From: Bosea sp. 29B
Lineage (GTDB): Bacteria; Pseudomonadota; Alphaproteobacteria; Rhizobiales; Beijerinckiaceae
Length of the DNA stretch: 64,000 bases
Assembly (NCBI RefSeq): GCF_902506165.1
Contig: NZ_LR733817.1
Location: 1 to 64,000 of the forward strand
Direction of reading: 5' to 3'
Positions 1-8,116 of this stretch are shown one piece after another; position 1 is the stretch's first letter; each line of letters starts with the position of its first letter. The notes under the pieces were generated by a model, which was given only the letters and a program-made list of their open reading frames with translations, did no database searches and was not told where the DNA came from. Both the position numbers and the translations under genes were made by a program.

Positions 1-2
1 CC

Positions 3-557
3 GCCCCGCCCCGCGACGGCCTGCTGACCCCGCAGCCGGCGGCCGAGCCGAGCCTGACCAGCGCCGCCCGCCCGGCCGCGATCGCGCAGACCCTGTTCGG
101 CCAGGCCGAGGCCGCGCTCGATCGCATCGCGCTCGCCCAGTACGCCTCGCTGCCGCCGGAGGCCGCGCGCCTCGACCAGCAGCCACCAGCGCGCTGGCTG
201 ACCGAGATCCCGCTCGCCTTGCCGAATGGCACCGCCGTGCTGCCGCTGGAGATCGAGCGCGATCCCCCGCAATCCGGCTCCGCCACGCCCGAGGCGCCGC
301 TCTGGCGCGTGCGCTTCGCGCTCGATGTCGAGCCGCTCGGGGCCTTGCAGGGCGTGGTCACGCTGCAAGGCCGCGCCATCGGCGTCTCCTTCTGGGCCGA
401 GCGCGAGGACACCAGCCGCCTGCTGCGTCAGGCGACTCCCGATCTGGAGACCTCGCTGCTCAGGTCGCGCTTCGACAGCGCCGAGTTCGAGGTCTTCACC
501 GGCCACCCGCAGCAGGCCAAGGCGGCCGCCGGCCAGTTCCTGGACCGCCGCTCATGA
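3..557 (+). CDS. FliK-like flagellar hook-length control protein, C-terminal part (5' truncated)
   Basis: The frame is open from the left edge of the window, so only the last 184 codons are present. The product is Ala/Pro-rich at first and then forms a compact region (from about base 219) resembling the C-terminal hook-type domain of FliK-family proteins: short beta-like segments such as WRVRFALDVEPLGALQGVV followed by a charged helix. FliK controls hook length and triggers the export switch through FlhB. The next gene, overlapping by 4 bases, encodes an FlhB-tail protein, which supports the flagellar assignment. The similarity is by pattern only and the N-terminus is not visible. Confidence 0.6.
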   Translation, partial: APPRDGLLTPQPAAEPSLTSAARPAAIAQTLFGQAEAALDRIALAQYASLPPEAARLDQQPPARWLTEIPLALPNGTAVLPLEIERDPPQSGSATPEAPLWRVRFALDVEPLGALQGVVTLQGRAIGVSFWAEREDTSRLLRQATPDLETSLLRSRFDSAEFEVFTGHPQQAKAAAGQFLDRRS

Positions 558-832
558 GCCAATCGCAACCGCTGCCGCTCGCCGTCGCGCTCGAATATGA
601 CGGTCAGGGCGCGCCGCGCGTCACCGCCAAGGGCCATGGCGTCGTCGCTGAAAAGATCATCGAGACTGCGCGCGAACATGACATCGCCATCGAGCAGAAC
701 GCAGCGCTCGCGCAGGCGCTCTCGGCGGTCGAGCTCGAAGACAGCATCCCCGAGGAGCTTTATCTCGCCACCGCGCAGGTGATCGCCTTCGTGCTCGGCC
801 TGCGCCGCCGTGGTGGCCCATCGCGCCCATGA
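554..832 (+). CDS. FlhB C-terminal-domain-like protein (EscU/YscU/HrcU family)
   Basis: 92 residues, ATGA overlap with the preceding fliK-like gene. It begins with LPLAVALEYDGQGAPRVTAKG and ends with the export-switch-like segment PEELYLATAQVIAFVLGLRR, matching the cytoplasmic C-terminal half of FlhB without the membrane part. Free-standing FlhB-tail proteins occur beside fliK in many proteobacteria and are thought to interact with the flagellar export gate. The autocleavage NPTH motif of full FlhB is absent, so it is probably not self-cleaving. The tight overlap suggests translational coupling with fliK and with the GNAT gene downstream. Confidence 0.8.
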   Translation: MSQSQPLPLAVALEYDGQGAPRVTAKGHGVVAEKIIETAREHDIAIEQNAALAQALSAVELEDSIPEELYLATAQVIAFVLGLRRRGGPSRP

Positions 833-1956
833 CCGCTTCGATCGCGGTCCGCCGCCTGCCGGCCGGGACCTATGGCGCTGTTTACGCCGAAGCCTTCGCC
901 GATCTCTGCCGGCGCGCCGAGGCGCCCAATCTGCATATGGCTCCGGCAGCCGTCGCGGCGGCCCTGAGCTTCGGCATCGCAAACGACGACATCGTCGTGC
1001 TGGCTGCCCATGCGTCCGACGGCGAAGACCTCCTCGGCCTTTGGGCCCTGCGTCGAACGCGCAGCCTCCACAGCGGTCTCGTCCCGGTCCTCGAAGCGCC
1101 GCTGGTGTCGCTCTACGAGGTGTCCTCGGCCCCGGTGCTCGATCGCGGGCGTGCGCATGACGCCGCCGCGGCCCTGATCCTGACCATCGCCGAGGCACCC
1201 GATCTGCCGAAGATCCTGAAGCTGCCGCTGCTGCCCATGCAGGGCAACGTCTTCGCCGCGCTCGAATCCGCGCTGGCGGCAACCGGCAGCTCCATCGCGA
1301 CCTTCGAGCGCTGGCAGCGGCCGATGCTGGTCCCGGAACCCGGCGACGACGCTGAGCGCTATCTGCGCCGCGCCCTCGGCCAGGGCTACAAGAAGCGCAT
1401 GCAGCAGCATCGCCAGCTGGAGAAGGCCGGCACGCTCGCCTATCAGCGCCATCGTGGCGCCGAAGCCATCGCCACGCTGGAGGATTTTCTCGCGCTTGAG
1501 GCGGCCGGCTGGAAAGGCCGTGGCGGCACCGCTCTTACCAGCCTGGCGCGCGACGGCGCCTATATCCGCGAGATCATCGGGAATTTCGCCGCCGCCGACG
1601 CCATCCGCGTCGACCTGCTCCGGCTGGACGACCAGCCCATCGCCGGCGGCCTGCTGCTCGACCTCGCCGGCCAGTCGCATTTCCTCAAGATCGCCTATGA
1701 CGAGGGCAAGGCCCGGCTCTCGCCCGGGCGGGCGCTCGCCATCGCGATGCTGCGTGCCGATTTCGCCGCGGGCCGCCCCTTCCTGCTCGACAGCGGCGCC
1801 GGCGACCGGGTCGATCCGTCTGCCTATCCCTGGGGCGAACGGCAGGAGATGGCGAATGCGATCGTCGCGCTCGCCGGCCACTCCGCCGCCCTGCCCAAGC
1901 TGGCCGCGGCAGCGCGCATGCGGCTGAGACACTGGCGCGACCGCAGCCCGCGTTGA
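829..1956 (+). CDS. GNAT-family N-acetyltransferase (BioF2/CelD-like)
   Basis: 375 residues, starting in an ATGA overlap with the flhB-like gene. The second half (about residues 180-340: RALGQGYKKRMQQHRQLEKAG, then FLALEAAGWKGRGGTAL, then a YDEGKARLSPGRALAIAMLR segment) has the look of the Acetyltransf_6/BioF2 domain found in CelD/BcsL-type enzymes, which acylate polysaccharides or peptides. The N-terminal half is a second, weaker GNAT-like fold. The substrate cannot be told from sequence. Its place between flagellar-export genes and a sugar-nucleotide epimerase leaves two options, surface polysaccharide or protein modification. Confidence 0.75.
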   Translation: MTASIAVRRLPAGTYGAVYAEAFADLCRRAEAPNLHMAPAAVAAALSFGIANDDIVVLAAHASDGEDLLGLWALRRTRSLHSGLVPVLEAPLVSLYEVSSAPVLDRGRAHDAAAALILTIAEAPDLPKILKLPLLPMQGNVFAALESALAATGSSIATFERWQRPMLVPEPGDDAERYLRRALGQGYKKRMQQHRQLEKAGTLAYQRHRGAEAIATLEDFLALEAAGWKGRGGTALTSLARDGAYIREIIGNFAAADAIRVDLLRLDDQPIAGGLLLDLAGQSHFLKIAYDEGKARLSPGRALAIAMLRADFAAGRPFLLDSGAGDRVDPSAYPWGERQEMANAIVALAGHSAALPKLAAAARMRLRHWRDRSPR

Positions 1957-2018
1957 CCGGGGCAGCAAGCTGCTCGATAGACGATGGACGAAACGCCGCG
2001 ACTGGCGCTAGGAGGATC

Positions 2019-3026
2019 ATGCGCGTTCTGGTGACGGGGGCGGCCGGCTTCATCGGCAACGAGACAGCCCGGGTTCTGCTCGAACGCGGCGACGAGGTCG
2101 TCGGCACCGACAATCTCAACGACTATTACGATCCGGCCCTGAAACAGGCGCGGCTCGCCCGCCTCGACGGCCGCAACCGCTTCAGCTTCGAAAAGCTCGA
2201 CCTCGCCGATCGCGACGGCATGGCCAGGCTCTTTGCCGAAGGGCGCTTCGAGCGCGTCGTCCATCTCGGCGCCCAGGCGGGCGTGCGCTTCTCGATCGAG
2301 AACCCGCAGGCCTATCTCGATTCCAATCTCACCGGCTTCGGCCATGTGCTGGAGGGCTGCCGCCGCAATGGCGTCGGGCACCTCGTCTACGCCTCGTCGA
2401 GCTCGGTCTACGGCGCCAACACCCGCACACCCTTCCGCGTCGAGGACAATGTCGACCATCCGGTCAGCCTCTACGCCGCGACCAAGAAGGCGAACGAGGG
2501 CATGGCTCATGCCTACAGCCATCTCTATGGGCTGCCGACCACGGGCCTGCGCTTCTTCACGGTCTATGGCCCCTGGGGCCGGCCCGACATGGCGCCGATG
2601 ATCTTCACCCGGAAGATCTTGGCCGGCGAGCCGATCGAGGTCTTCAACGAGGGCAAGCACGAGCGCGACTTCACCTATGTCGACGATATCGTCGAGGGCG
2701 TGGTGCGCGTGCTCGACCAGGTCGCTGCGCCCGACTCCGCCTGGTCGAGCGACGAGCCCGGCCCCGCCACCTCCTCTGCCCCCTGGCGGCTCTACAATAT
2801 CGGCAATTCCGATCCCGTGCCGCTGATGGACTTCATTGCCACGATCGAGCAGGCGCTCGGCAAAAAGGCGGTGATGGAGATGAGGCCGCGCCAGCCCGGC
2901 GACGTGCTGCGTACCGCCGCCGACGTCTCGGCGCTGGAGGCGGCCGTCGGCTTCCGCCCGCACACGCCGCTCGCCGACGGCATCGGTCGGATGGTGCGCT
3001 GGTATCGCGATTTCTACCGGGTTTGA
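2019..3026 (+). CDS. NAD-dependent epimerase, UDP-glucuronate 4-epimerase-like
   Basis: 335-residue extended short-chain dehydrogenase. The N-terminal Rossmann motif TGAAGFIG and the YAATKK catalytic Tyr/Lys pair are present, with the preceding SSSSVYG motif carrying the catalytic Ser. The stretch TDNLNDYYDPALKQARL and the later FTYVDDIVEGVVR are typical of the UDP-glucuronate/UDP-galacturonate epimerases (CapI/LpsL group), which make UDP-galacturonate for LPS or capsule. ATG at 2019 follows a perfect AGGAGG at 2010-2015, so I prefer it over the in-frame TTG at 1953. Substrate assignment is by family resemblance. manC about 800 bases downstream fits a polysaccharide role. Confidence 0.85.
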   Translation: MRVLVTGAAGFIGNETARVLLERGDEVVGTDNLNDYYDPALKQARLARLDGRNRFSFEKLDLADRDGMARLFAEGRFERVVHLGAQAGVRFSIENPQAYLDSNLTGFGHVLEGCRRNGVGHLVYASSSSVYGANTRTPFRVEDNVDHPVSLYAATKKANEGMAHAYSHLYGLPTTGLRFFTVYGPWGRPDMAPMIFTRKILAGEPIEVFNEGKHERDFTYVDDIVEGVVRVLDQVAAPDSAWSSDEPGPATSSAPWRLYNIGNSDPVPLMDFIATIEQALGKKAVMEMRPRQPGDVLRTAADVSALEAAVGFRPHTPLADGIGRMVRWYRDFYRV

Positions 3027-3046
3027 AACTCGATTGGACCAAACGA

Positions 3047-3160
3047 GCCCTCATCCTAAGGAGCCGCGAAGCGGCGTCTCGAAGGATGCTTCAGGAGGCT
3101 CCGGAATCCGCTAGAGCATCCTTCGAGACGCGATCTGCGATCGCTCCTCAGGATGAGGGC
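3047..3160. repeat. Nested intergenic palindrome (rhizobial type)
   Basis: Outer arms 3047-3057 and 3150-3160 (GCCCTCATCCT / AGGATGAGGGC) and inner arms 3077-3090 and 3115-3128 (TCTCGAAGGATGCT / AGCATCCTTCGAGA) form a long interrupted hairpin. The CTCATCCTGAGGAGC...TCTCGAAGGATG vocabulary is that of abundant intergenic repeats in Bradyrhizobium and related genomes. It sits between the epimerase and mog and may act as a transcript-end structure. Confidence 0.8.
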
Positions 3161-3195
3161 TGAGAAAAGTTCCGAACAGGCACAAAGGACGAACC

Positions 3196-3741
3196 ATGGC
3201 ATCGCCTGCGAAGATCGGCATCGTCACCGTCTCCGACCGCGCTTCGGCCGGCGTCTATGCCGACGAGGGCGGGCCGGCCATCCTCGACTATTTCAGCAAG
3301 GCATTGGCCAGCCCTTGGCAGGCGGTGACGCGTGTCATCCCCGACGAGCGCGCCGGCATCGCGCAGACGCTGACCGAGCTCGCCGACAAGGAAGGTTGCT
3401 GCCTGATCGTCACGACGGGCGGCACCGGCCCGGCCCCGCGTGACGTCACGCCGGAAGCGACCGAGGACGTGATCGACAAGCTGATGCCGGGCTTCGGCGA
3501 ACTGATGCGCCAGGTCAGCCTCGCCAAGGTGCCGACCGCGATCCTCTCGCGCCAGCTTGCCGGCATTCGCGGCAAGTCGCTGATCGTCAACCTGCCCGGC
3601 CGCCCGCGCGCCATCGCCGAATGCCTCGACGCGGTGATGCCGGCGATCCCCTACTGCATCGACCTGATCGAGGGCCCTTATATCGAAACCGACCCGGCGG
3701 TCGTCGTCGCGTTCCGGCCGGGGCAGAAGCCGAAAGGGTGA
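3196..3741 (+). CDS. mog: Molybdopterin adenylyltransferase (MogA)
   Basis: 181 residues, the usual length for Mog. The MoCF-binding fold shows IGIVTVSDRAS near the N-terminus, the TTGGTGPAPRDVTPEAT signature around residues 75-90, and the NLPGRPRAIAECL motif near residue 135. The enzyme adenylylates molybdopterin before molybdate insertion by MoeA, in the cytoplasm. The start at 3196 has AAAGGAC upstream. No other Mo-cofactor gene is adjacent, so it appears to be a stand-alone unit. Confidence 0.93.
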   Translation: MASPAKIGIVTVSDRASAGVYADEGGPAILDYFSKALASPWQAVTRVIPDERAGIAQTLTELADKEGCCLIVTTGGTGPAPRDVTPEATEDVIDKLMPGFGELMRQVSLAKVPTAILSRQLAGIRGKSLIVNLPGRPRAIAECLDAVMPAIPYCIDLIEGPYIETDPAVVVAFRPGQKPKG

Positions 3742-3845
3742 ACAATACCTCGACCGATACCACCCGCCTCTCCTTATGAGCGTTTATCGGATGGTAGCTT
3801 CACTGCTGTAGGACTAAACGGACCAGTTCCCGCCGGAAGTTCGAT

Positions 3846-5261
3846 ATGACTGCAAAGATCGTTCCCCTCGTCATGGCCGGCGGCTCCGGCACCCGGCTCT
3901 GGCCGCTCTCGCGCGACACCATGCCGAAGCAGTTCATCGCACTGCTGGATGATGGCCTCTCGACCTTCCAGGCGACGCTGCAGCGCCTGGTCGATCCAGC
4001 CTTCGGCGCGCCGATCGTCATCACCAACAATGATTTCCGCTTCATCGTCGCCGAGCAGATGCTGGCGCTCGGCATCAAGGGCGAGATCGTGCTCGAACCC
4101 GAGCGGCGCGATTCCGCCGCGGCCATCGCGGTCGGCACGGTCATGGCCGGCAAGCGCGACCCCGAGGCCGTCTGCGTCGCGCTCGCCTCCGACCATGTCG
4201 TGGGCGATACCGAAGCCTTCCGCCAGGACTGCAAGCGCGCCGCCCGCCTGGCCGCAACCGGCCTGATCATGACGCTCGGCATCAAGCCGACGCATCCGTC
4301 GACCGCCTATGGCTATCTCGCCCCCGGCGAGGCCTTGTCGGAGCCCGGTGCCAATCGCCTCTCCCGCTTCGTCGAGAAGCCGAAGTTCGATGTCGCCGAG
4401 AAATACGTCGCCGAAGGCTATCTCTGGAACAGCGGCAACTTCCTGTTCTCGGCCAAGACCATGCGCGAGGAGCTCTCGCGCCATGCCCCTGACGTGCTCT
4501 CGGCGGCCGAGGCCGCGGTCGACAAGGCGAGCCGGGACCTCGACTTCCTGCGGCTCGACCCCGACAGCTTCGGCAGGGCCACCAAGATCTCGATCGACTA
4601 TGCCGTGATGGAGCGCACCGCCCATGCAGGCATGCTCGCTGCTTCTTTCGACTGGTCCGATGTCGGCTCCTGGGATTCGATCCATGCGATCAAGCCGCAG
4701 GACGGCGACGGCAACGTGCTGGAGGGTCCGGCGGTCGCGCTCGATACCCGCCGCTCGCTGATCCGCAGCGAGGAGGTATTGACCACCGTGGTCGGGCTCG
4801 ACGACGTCGTCGTGGTCTCGACCCGCGATGCCGTGCTCGTCGCCTCGATGGCGGCGGCCGGCAAGGTCAAGACCCTGGTCGAGCAGATGAAGGCGGATGG
4901 GCGCCCGGAAGCCAGCGAGCATTTACGCATCTACCGGCCCTGGGGCTGGTATCAGCGCATCGACATCGGCGCCCGCTTCCAGGTCAAGCACATCCACGTC
5001 AAGGAGGGCGGCCAGCTCAGCCTGCAGAAGCATTTCCACCGCGCCGAGCACTGGGTCGTGGTGCGCGGCACGGCCGAGGTCACGCTCGATGACACCGTCC
5101 GCTTCGTTCACGAGAATGAGTCCGTCTATCTGCCGATCGGCTGCACGCACCGGCTGAAGAACCCCGGCAAGATCGGGCTCGAGCTGATCGAGGTCCAGGT
5201 CGGCAGCTACACCGGCGAGGACGACATCGTCCGCATCGAGGACATCTACGCGCGCAGTTGA
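3846..5261 (+). CDS. manC: Mannose-1-phosphate guanylyltransferase / mannose-6-phosphate isomerase
   Basis: 471 residues, the full length of the bifunctional type II enzyme. The N-terminal nucleotidyltransferase has MAGGSGTRLWPLSR with the pyrophosphorylase signature, followed by PKQF and the FVEKP motif (sugar-nucleotide binding) at about residues 175-180. The C-terminal cupin-type isomerase domain starts near RPWGWYQRID (about residue 365) and has QLSLQKHFHRAEHWVVV metal-binding residues. It makes GDP-mannose for LPS or exopolysaccharide. The region 3742-3845 contains no obvious terminator. Confidence 0.94.
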   Translation: MTAKIVPLVMAGGSGTRLWPLSRDTMPKQFIALLDDGLSTFQATLQRLVDPAFGAPIVITNNDFRFIVAEQMLALGIKGEIVLEPERRDSAAAIAVGTVMAGKRDPEAVCVALASDHVVGDTEAFRQDCKRAARLAATGLIMTLGIKPTHPSTAYGYLAPGEALSEPGANRLSRFVEKPKFDVAEKYVAEGYLWNSGNFLFSAKTMREELSRHAPDVLSAAEAAVDKASRDLDFLRLDPDSFGRATKISIDYAVMERTAHAGMLAASFDWSDVGSWDSIHAIKPQDGDGNVLEGPAVALDTRRSLIRSEEVLTTVVGLDDVVVVSTRDAVLVASMAAAGKVKTLVEQMKADGRPEASEHLRIYRPWGWYQRIDIGARFQVKHIHVKEGGQLSLQKHFHRAEHWVVVRGTAEVTLDDTVRFVHENESVYLPIGCTHRLKNPGKIGLELIEVQVGSYTGEDDIVRIEDIYARS

Positions 5262-5382
5262 GACCGTGTGCGGCCCCGATTGACGTGATTGTTCCCCATT
5301 TGGGGGGATACGGCGAGAACAGGACTCCATAGCCACGCCGAGTGGGCGATCTTACCCCGCTCTGGCCTCGAGGAGATTCCCG

Positions 5383-5646
5383 ATGCTCAAGCCCGCTGCT
5401 CTGCTGGCCGCAATCGCGGTCTTCCTGATGGCCATCGTACCGGCCGAGGCGGCCAGGTCCGCCTATAAAACCGGGATCGCAAGCGCCAAGAAGCGTGGGT
5501 TTTCCAACCGCAAATGCTACGCATCGGTCTTCGCGACCTACGCCACGCAGAACAGGCACAGCAAGTTCAGGGCGCCAGCCGGTACCAGCAAGGCGGCCAT
5601 CGGCTACAGGAACGAGCAGATGAGCAAATGCGGTATTTCGGTCTGA
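5383..5646 (+). CDS. Small secreted protein of unknown function
   Basis: 87 residues. A clear signal peptide (MLKPAALLAAIAVFLMAIVPAEAA) precedes a basic mature part of about 62 residues, rich in Lys, Arg, Ser and Tyr, with two cysteines (NRKCYAS and MSKCGIS) that could pair in the periplasm. A GAGGAG ribosome site lies about 8 bases before the ATG. I do not recognise the family. A TTCCCC-ATTT-GGGGGG palindrome-like element lies upstream at about 5292-5308. Confidence 0.65.
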   Translation: MLKPAALLAAIAVFLMAIVPAEAARSAYKTGIASAKKRGFSNRKCYASVFATYATQNRHSKFRAPAGTSKAAIGYRNEQMSKCGISV

Positions 5647-5811
5647 CGGCGCGGATCGAGCGCGTTCGCATCGAGGGCATCTCGGCGCGCAGTTGAGGGC
5701 GCTCAGGTCGGCGTCGATGGCGGCTCTTGTCCAAGGGCTGGCAGCGTCGCGAGCCCCCTCACCCCAGCACCCTCTCCCGCAAGGTGACGGGGATAGGGTG
5801 CTGCCTGCCCC

Positions 5812-6369
5812 TCAGTCCTTCGCCAGCTCCTGCCCGATCGCACGGATCAGTTCCGGCGAGAGCGGGTCCATCCGCGAGCTGAAACTGCCGACCAGGCTGC
5901 CGTCGCGGCCGATCAGGTATTTGTGGAAATTCCAGCTCGGCAACTCGCTCGGGCGCTGGTTGGCGGCCCAGCGATAGAACGGGTGGGCATCCGGCCCGCG
6001 CACCACGTTCTTCTGGGTGATCGGATAGTTCGCGCCATGGCTCTGGCGGACCGCTTCGGCGATCGCCGCGCCGTCGAGCGGCTCCTGCCCGCCGAAGTCA
6101 TTGCTCGGCACCGCGATCAGGACGAGGCCGCGCTCGCGATAGCGCTCCCAGAGCTGCTCCAACCCGGCGAATTGCCCGGCCAGCCCGCACTGCGTCGCCG
6201 TGTTGACGATCAGGATCGGCTTGTGGCGATAAGCCGAGAGCGGGATGCGCCCGCCTTCCGCCCGGTCGAAGCTGAAGGCGTAGGCATTGCCCTCTCCCTG
6301 CGCGGCGAGCGCCGGAGTAGCCGGTGCGAGCGCGAGCAAGGCGAGAATCTGGCGACGACTGAAGCGCAT
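5812..6369 (-). CDS. Secreted glutathione peroxidase (Cys type)
   Basis: 185 residues. The chosen start gives an N-terminal export signal with two arginines (MRFSRRQILALLALAPATPALA). The thioredoxin-like fold has the peroxidatic Cys in NTATQCGLAGQFAGLEQLW, the FGGQEP motif with the conserved Gln, and WNFHKYLIGRDG carrying the conserved Trp-Asn. The FPCNQF cysteine of many relatives is Ser here (VPSNDFGGQEP), and no obvious resolving Cys appears in the helix after it, which suggests a one-Cys mechanism. It probably reduces hydroperoxides in the periplasm. It is last in the minus-strand chemotaxis direction but separated from it by a strong terminator. Confidence 0.9.
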   Translation of the reverse strand: MRFSRRQILALLALAPATPALAAQGEGNAYAFSFDRAEGGRIPLSAYRHKPILIVNTATQCGLAGQFAGLEQLWERYRERGLVLIAVPSNDFGGQEPLDGAAIAEAVRQSHGANYPITQKNVVRGPDAHPFYRWAANQRPSELPSWNFHKYLIGRDGSLVGSFSSRMDPLSPELIRAIGQELAKD

Positions 6370-6441
6370 GGGCAAGCTCCGCGATGTTGCGAGGCTAAGG
6401 CCGATCGAGCCTACTCGCAAAGTAAGATATCCGCGAGCGAA

Positions 6442-6473
6442 AATGAAAAACGCCCCGGCGCGGGCCGGGGCGT
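6442..6473 (-). terminator. Intrinsic terminator after the CheY-like gene
   Basis: On the minus strand a perfect 9-bp GC stem (CGCCCCGGC at 6452-6460 pairing with GCCGGGGCG at 6465-6473, 4-base loop) is followed by TTTTTCATTTT. It closes the chemotaxis transcript between the second CheY-like gene and the glutathione peroxidase gene. Confidence 0.9.
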
Positions 6474-6500
6474 CGATCATTCGCCAGGGCCGCCGGCCGC

Positions 6501-6887
6501 TCAGCAGGCGAGCACCTTCTTCACGCGCACCTCGAGATCGCGCAGCTCATAGGGCTTCACGACATAATGGTCGGCGCCGTTGCTGGTCGCCTCGTCCATC
6601 TTGTCGACCGAGCGTTCCGAGGTCGCCATGATGATCTTGATCTGGTTGAGTTCCGGCACCGAGCGGATGGCGCGCAGGAGGTCGATGCCGCTCATCCCGT
6701 CCATGTTCCAGTCGAGCAGCAGCAGATCATAGCGCTTGGTCTGCATCTTCATCAGGGCCTCGCGGGCGTTCTCCGCCTCGTCGATGTCCTGGAACTCGAT
6801 CTGCTTGAGGAAATAGGTGGCAAGGCCACGCATGCTCTTCTGGTCGTCGACCACGAGGATGCGGTAGTCGCTTCTCGCCTTGGACAT
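6501..6887 (-). CDS. CheY-like single-domain response regulator
   Basis: 128 residues of receiver domain only. Acidic pocket VVDDQ near the N-terminus, phospho-acceptor Asp in LLLLDWNMDGMSG, conserved Thr in IMATSE and Lys in VVKPYELRD. ATG at 6887 has AGGAGAG upstream; a longer frame to 6956 is read through non-coding palindrome and is not used. Last gene of the chemotaxis cluster and likely a phosphate sink or motor-binding CheY paralogue. The aromatic switch residue is Tyr (HYVVKPY). Confidence 0.92.
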   Translation of the reverse strand: MSKARSDYRILVVDDQKSMRGLATYFLKQIEFQDIDEAENAREALMKMQTKRYDLLLLDWNMDGMSGIDLLRAIRSVPELNQIKIIMATSERSVDKMDEATSNGADHYVVKPYELRDLEVRVKKVLAC

Positions 6888-6901
6888 GGCAACTCTCCTA
6901 T

Positions 6902-6948
6902 AGCATCGGACCGAAAAATGGACTCCACTTTTCGGAGGAATCCGATGC
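6902..6948. repeat. Intergenic palindrome, GCATCGGA / CCGAAAAGTGG type
   Basis: Two nested inverted repeats: GCATCGGA (6903-6910) with TCCGATGC (6941-6948), and CCGAAAAATGG (6911-6921) with CCACTTTTCGG (6925-6935). The same style (CCGCAAAAGTGG...CCACTTTTGCGG) recurs at 20821-20848. It is a dispersed rhizobial intergenic element lying 15 bases before the CheY-like start, in the mRNA leader if transcription comes from cheB. Confidence 0.8.
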
Positions 6949-6961
6949 GATAACAATGTGA

Positions 6962-7003
6962 TAGATCATCGTGACCGCGTCCGTTCGGACGCGCGATGAT
7001 CTA
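6962..7003. repeat. Intergenic palindrome, GATCATC-GCGTCCG type, supplying the cheB stop codon
   Basis: Arms TAGATCATCG (6962-6971) and CGATGATCTA (6994-7003) enclose GCGTCCG/CGGACGC (6977-6983 / 6986-6992). The last three bases, CTA on the plus strand, are the TAG stop of cheB. A second copy at 48166-48205 has the same relation to another gene end. Confidence 0.8.
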
Positions 7004-8116
7004 TGCGGTGCGCTGCTGCGGGCGCTCGCCCAGCAGTGCCGCGATGGCGCCTCCGATCTGGTCGAGCGGCACGACCCGTTCGGCGGCGCCCAACTCGAAC
7101 GCGGCTTTCGGCATCCCGTTTACCACACAGGTCTCGCCACTTTGGATTAACGTCGCAGCGCCGGCTTTGCGCATGGCTAACAAACCGTCAGCGCCATCGC
7201 GGCCCATGCCGGTAAGCAGCACGCCGATCGCATGCGCCCCGAGCGCCCGGGCAACCGAATGGAACATCACGTCGACCGAGGGGCAGTGCCCGCTGACCAG
7301 CGGCGCCTCCTTGAGATGACAGATGAGCTCGCCGCGGCGCTCCTCGATCTCGAGATGCTTTGGGCCGCCCGGCGCCACGACCGCCATGCCCGGCCGAAGC
7401 CGCTCGCCATCGGCCGCCTCGCGCACGTCGAGCCCGGTCGCGGCCGAGAGCCGCGCGGCGAACTTGGCGGTGTAGCCCGCCGGCATGTGCTGCACCACGG
7501 CGATCGGCAGGCGCAAATGCGCGGCGTCGCGCATCACGGTCTGCACCGCCGGCACGCCGCCGGTCGAGGCGCCGATCGCGATCAGCGCGACCTTGCCGTG
7601 ATTGGCTGGCGCATGAGACGCCACCGTCGGCCTGACCGGCACGGCCATGGCCGACCGCTGTTGGGCCACGAGCCCCTTGGCGGCCGCCAGCATCCGCCGG
7701 CTGGCCGAGGCGCGCTGCAGCGCCGCGGCGACATGCTTCATGAAGCCTTCGAGCGTATGCGTTGACCCGTCCGGCTTCTCGATGAAGTCGATCGCGCCGA
7801 GCTCCAGCGCCTGGATGGTGTTGTCGGCGCCCGGCCCGCCGAAGGCAGAGACGATCAGCACCGGCAGCGGGTCCTGCTTCAGCACCCGCGCCAGCAGCTT
7901 GAGGCCGTGCCGGCCGGGCAGCTCGAGATCGAGCGTCAGGATGTCGGGCCGCAGGTCCTGGATCGCGTCCCAGCCCTCCTCGGCGCTGCCGGCGACGCCG
8001 ATCACCTGGAAGCCGGGCGTCGAGTTGATGATCTGCGTCATCAACTTCTGCATCAGCACGGAATCGTCGACGACGAGGACCTTCACCGGGCCGGCGGACG
8101 AGGTCAGCGGGCTCAT
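7001..8116 (-). CDS. cheB: Protein-glutamate methylesterase / glutamine deamidase CheB
   Basis: 371 residues. N-terminal receiver (VLVVDDSVL, phospho-Asp in ILTLDLELPGRHG) and C-terminal methylesterase with the catalytic Ser in AIGASTGGVPA, His in VVQHMPAGYTA and Asp in MGRDGADGL. It demethylates chemoreceptors for adaptation when phosphorylated by CheA. ATG at 8116 overlaps the cheD stop (ATGA); an in-frame GTG lies just upstream at 8119. The C-terminus ends inside an intergenic palindrome. Confidence 0.96.
   Translation of the reverse strand: MSPLTSSAGPVKVLVVDDSVLMQKLMTQIINSTPGFQVIGVAGSAEEGWDAIQDLRPDILTLDLELPGRHGLKLLARVLKQDPLPVLIVSAFGGPGADNTIQALELGAIDFIEKPDGSTHTLEGFMKHVAAALQRASASRRMLAAAKGLVAQQRSAMAVPVRPTVASHAPANHGKVALIAIGASTGGVPAVQTVMRDAAHLRLPIAVVQHMPAGYTAKFAARLSAATGLDVREAADGERLRPGMAVVAPGGPKHLEIEERRGELICHLKEAPLVSGHCPSVDVMFHSVARALGAHAIGVLLTGMGRDGADGLLAMRKAGAATLIQSGETCVVNGMPKAAFELGAAERVVPLDQIGGAIAALLGERPQQRTA

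Noticed and set aside
3774-4922. 382-codon minus-strand frame opposite manC
   Set aside because: Antisense shadow of manC; the manC motifs on the plus strand are complete.
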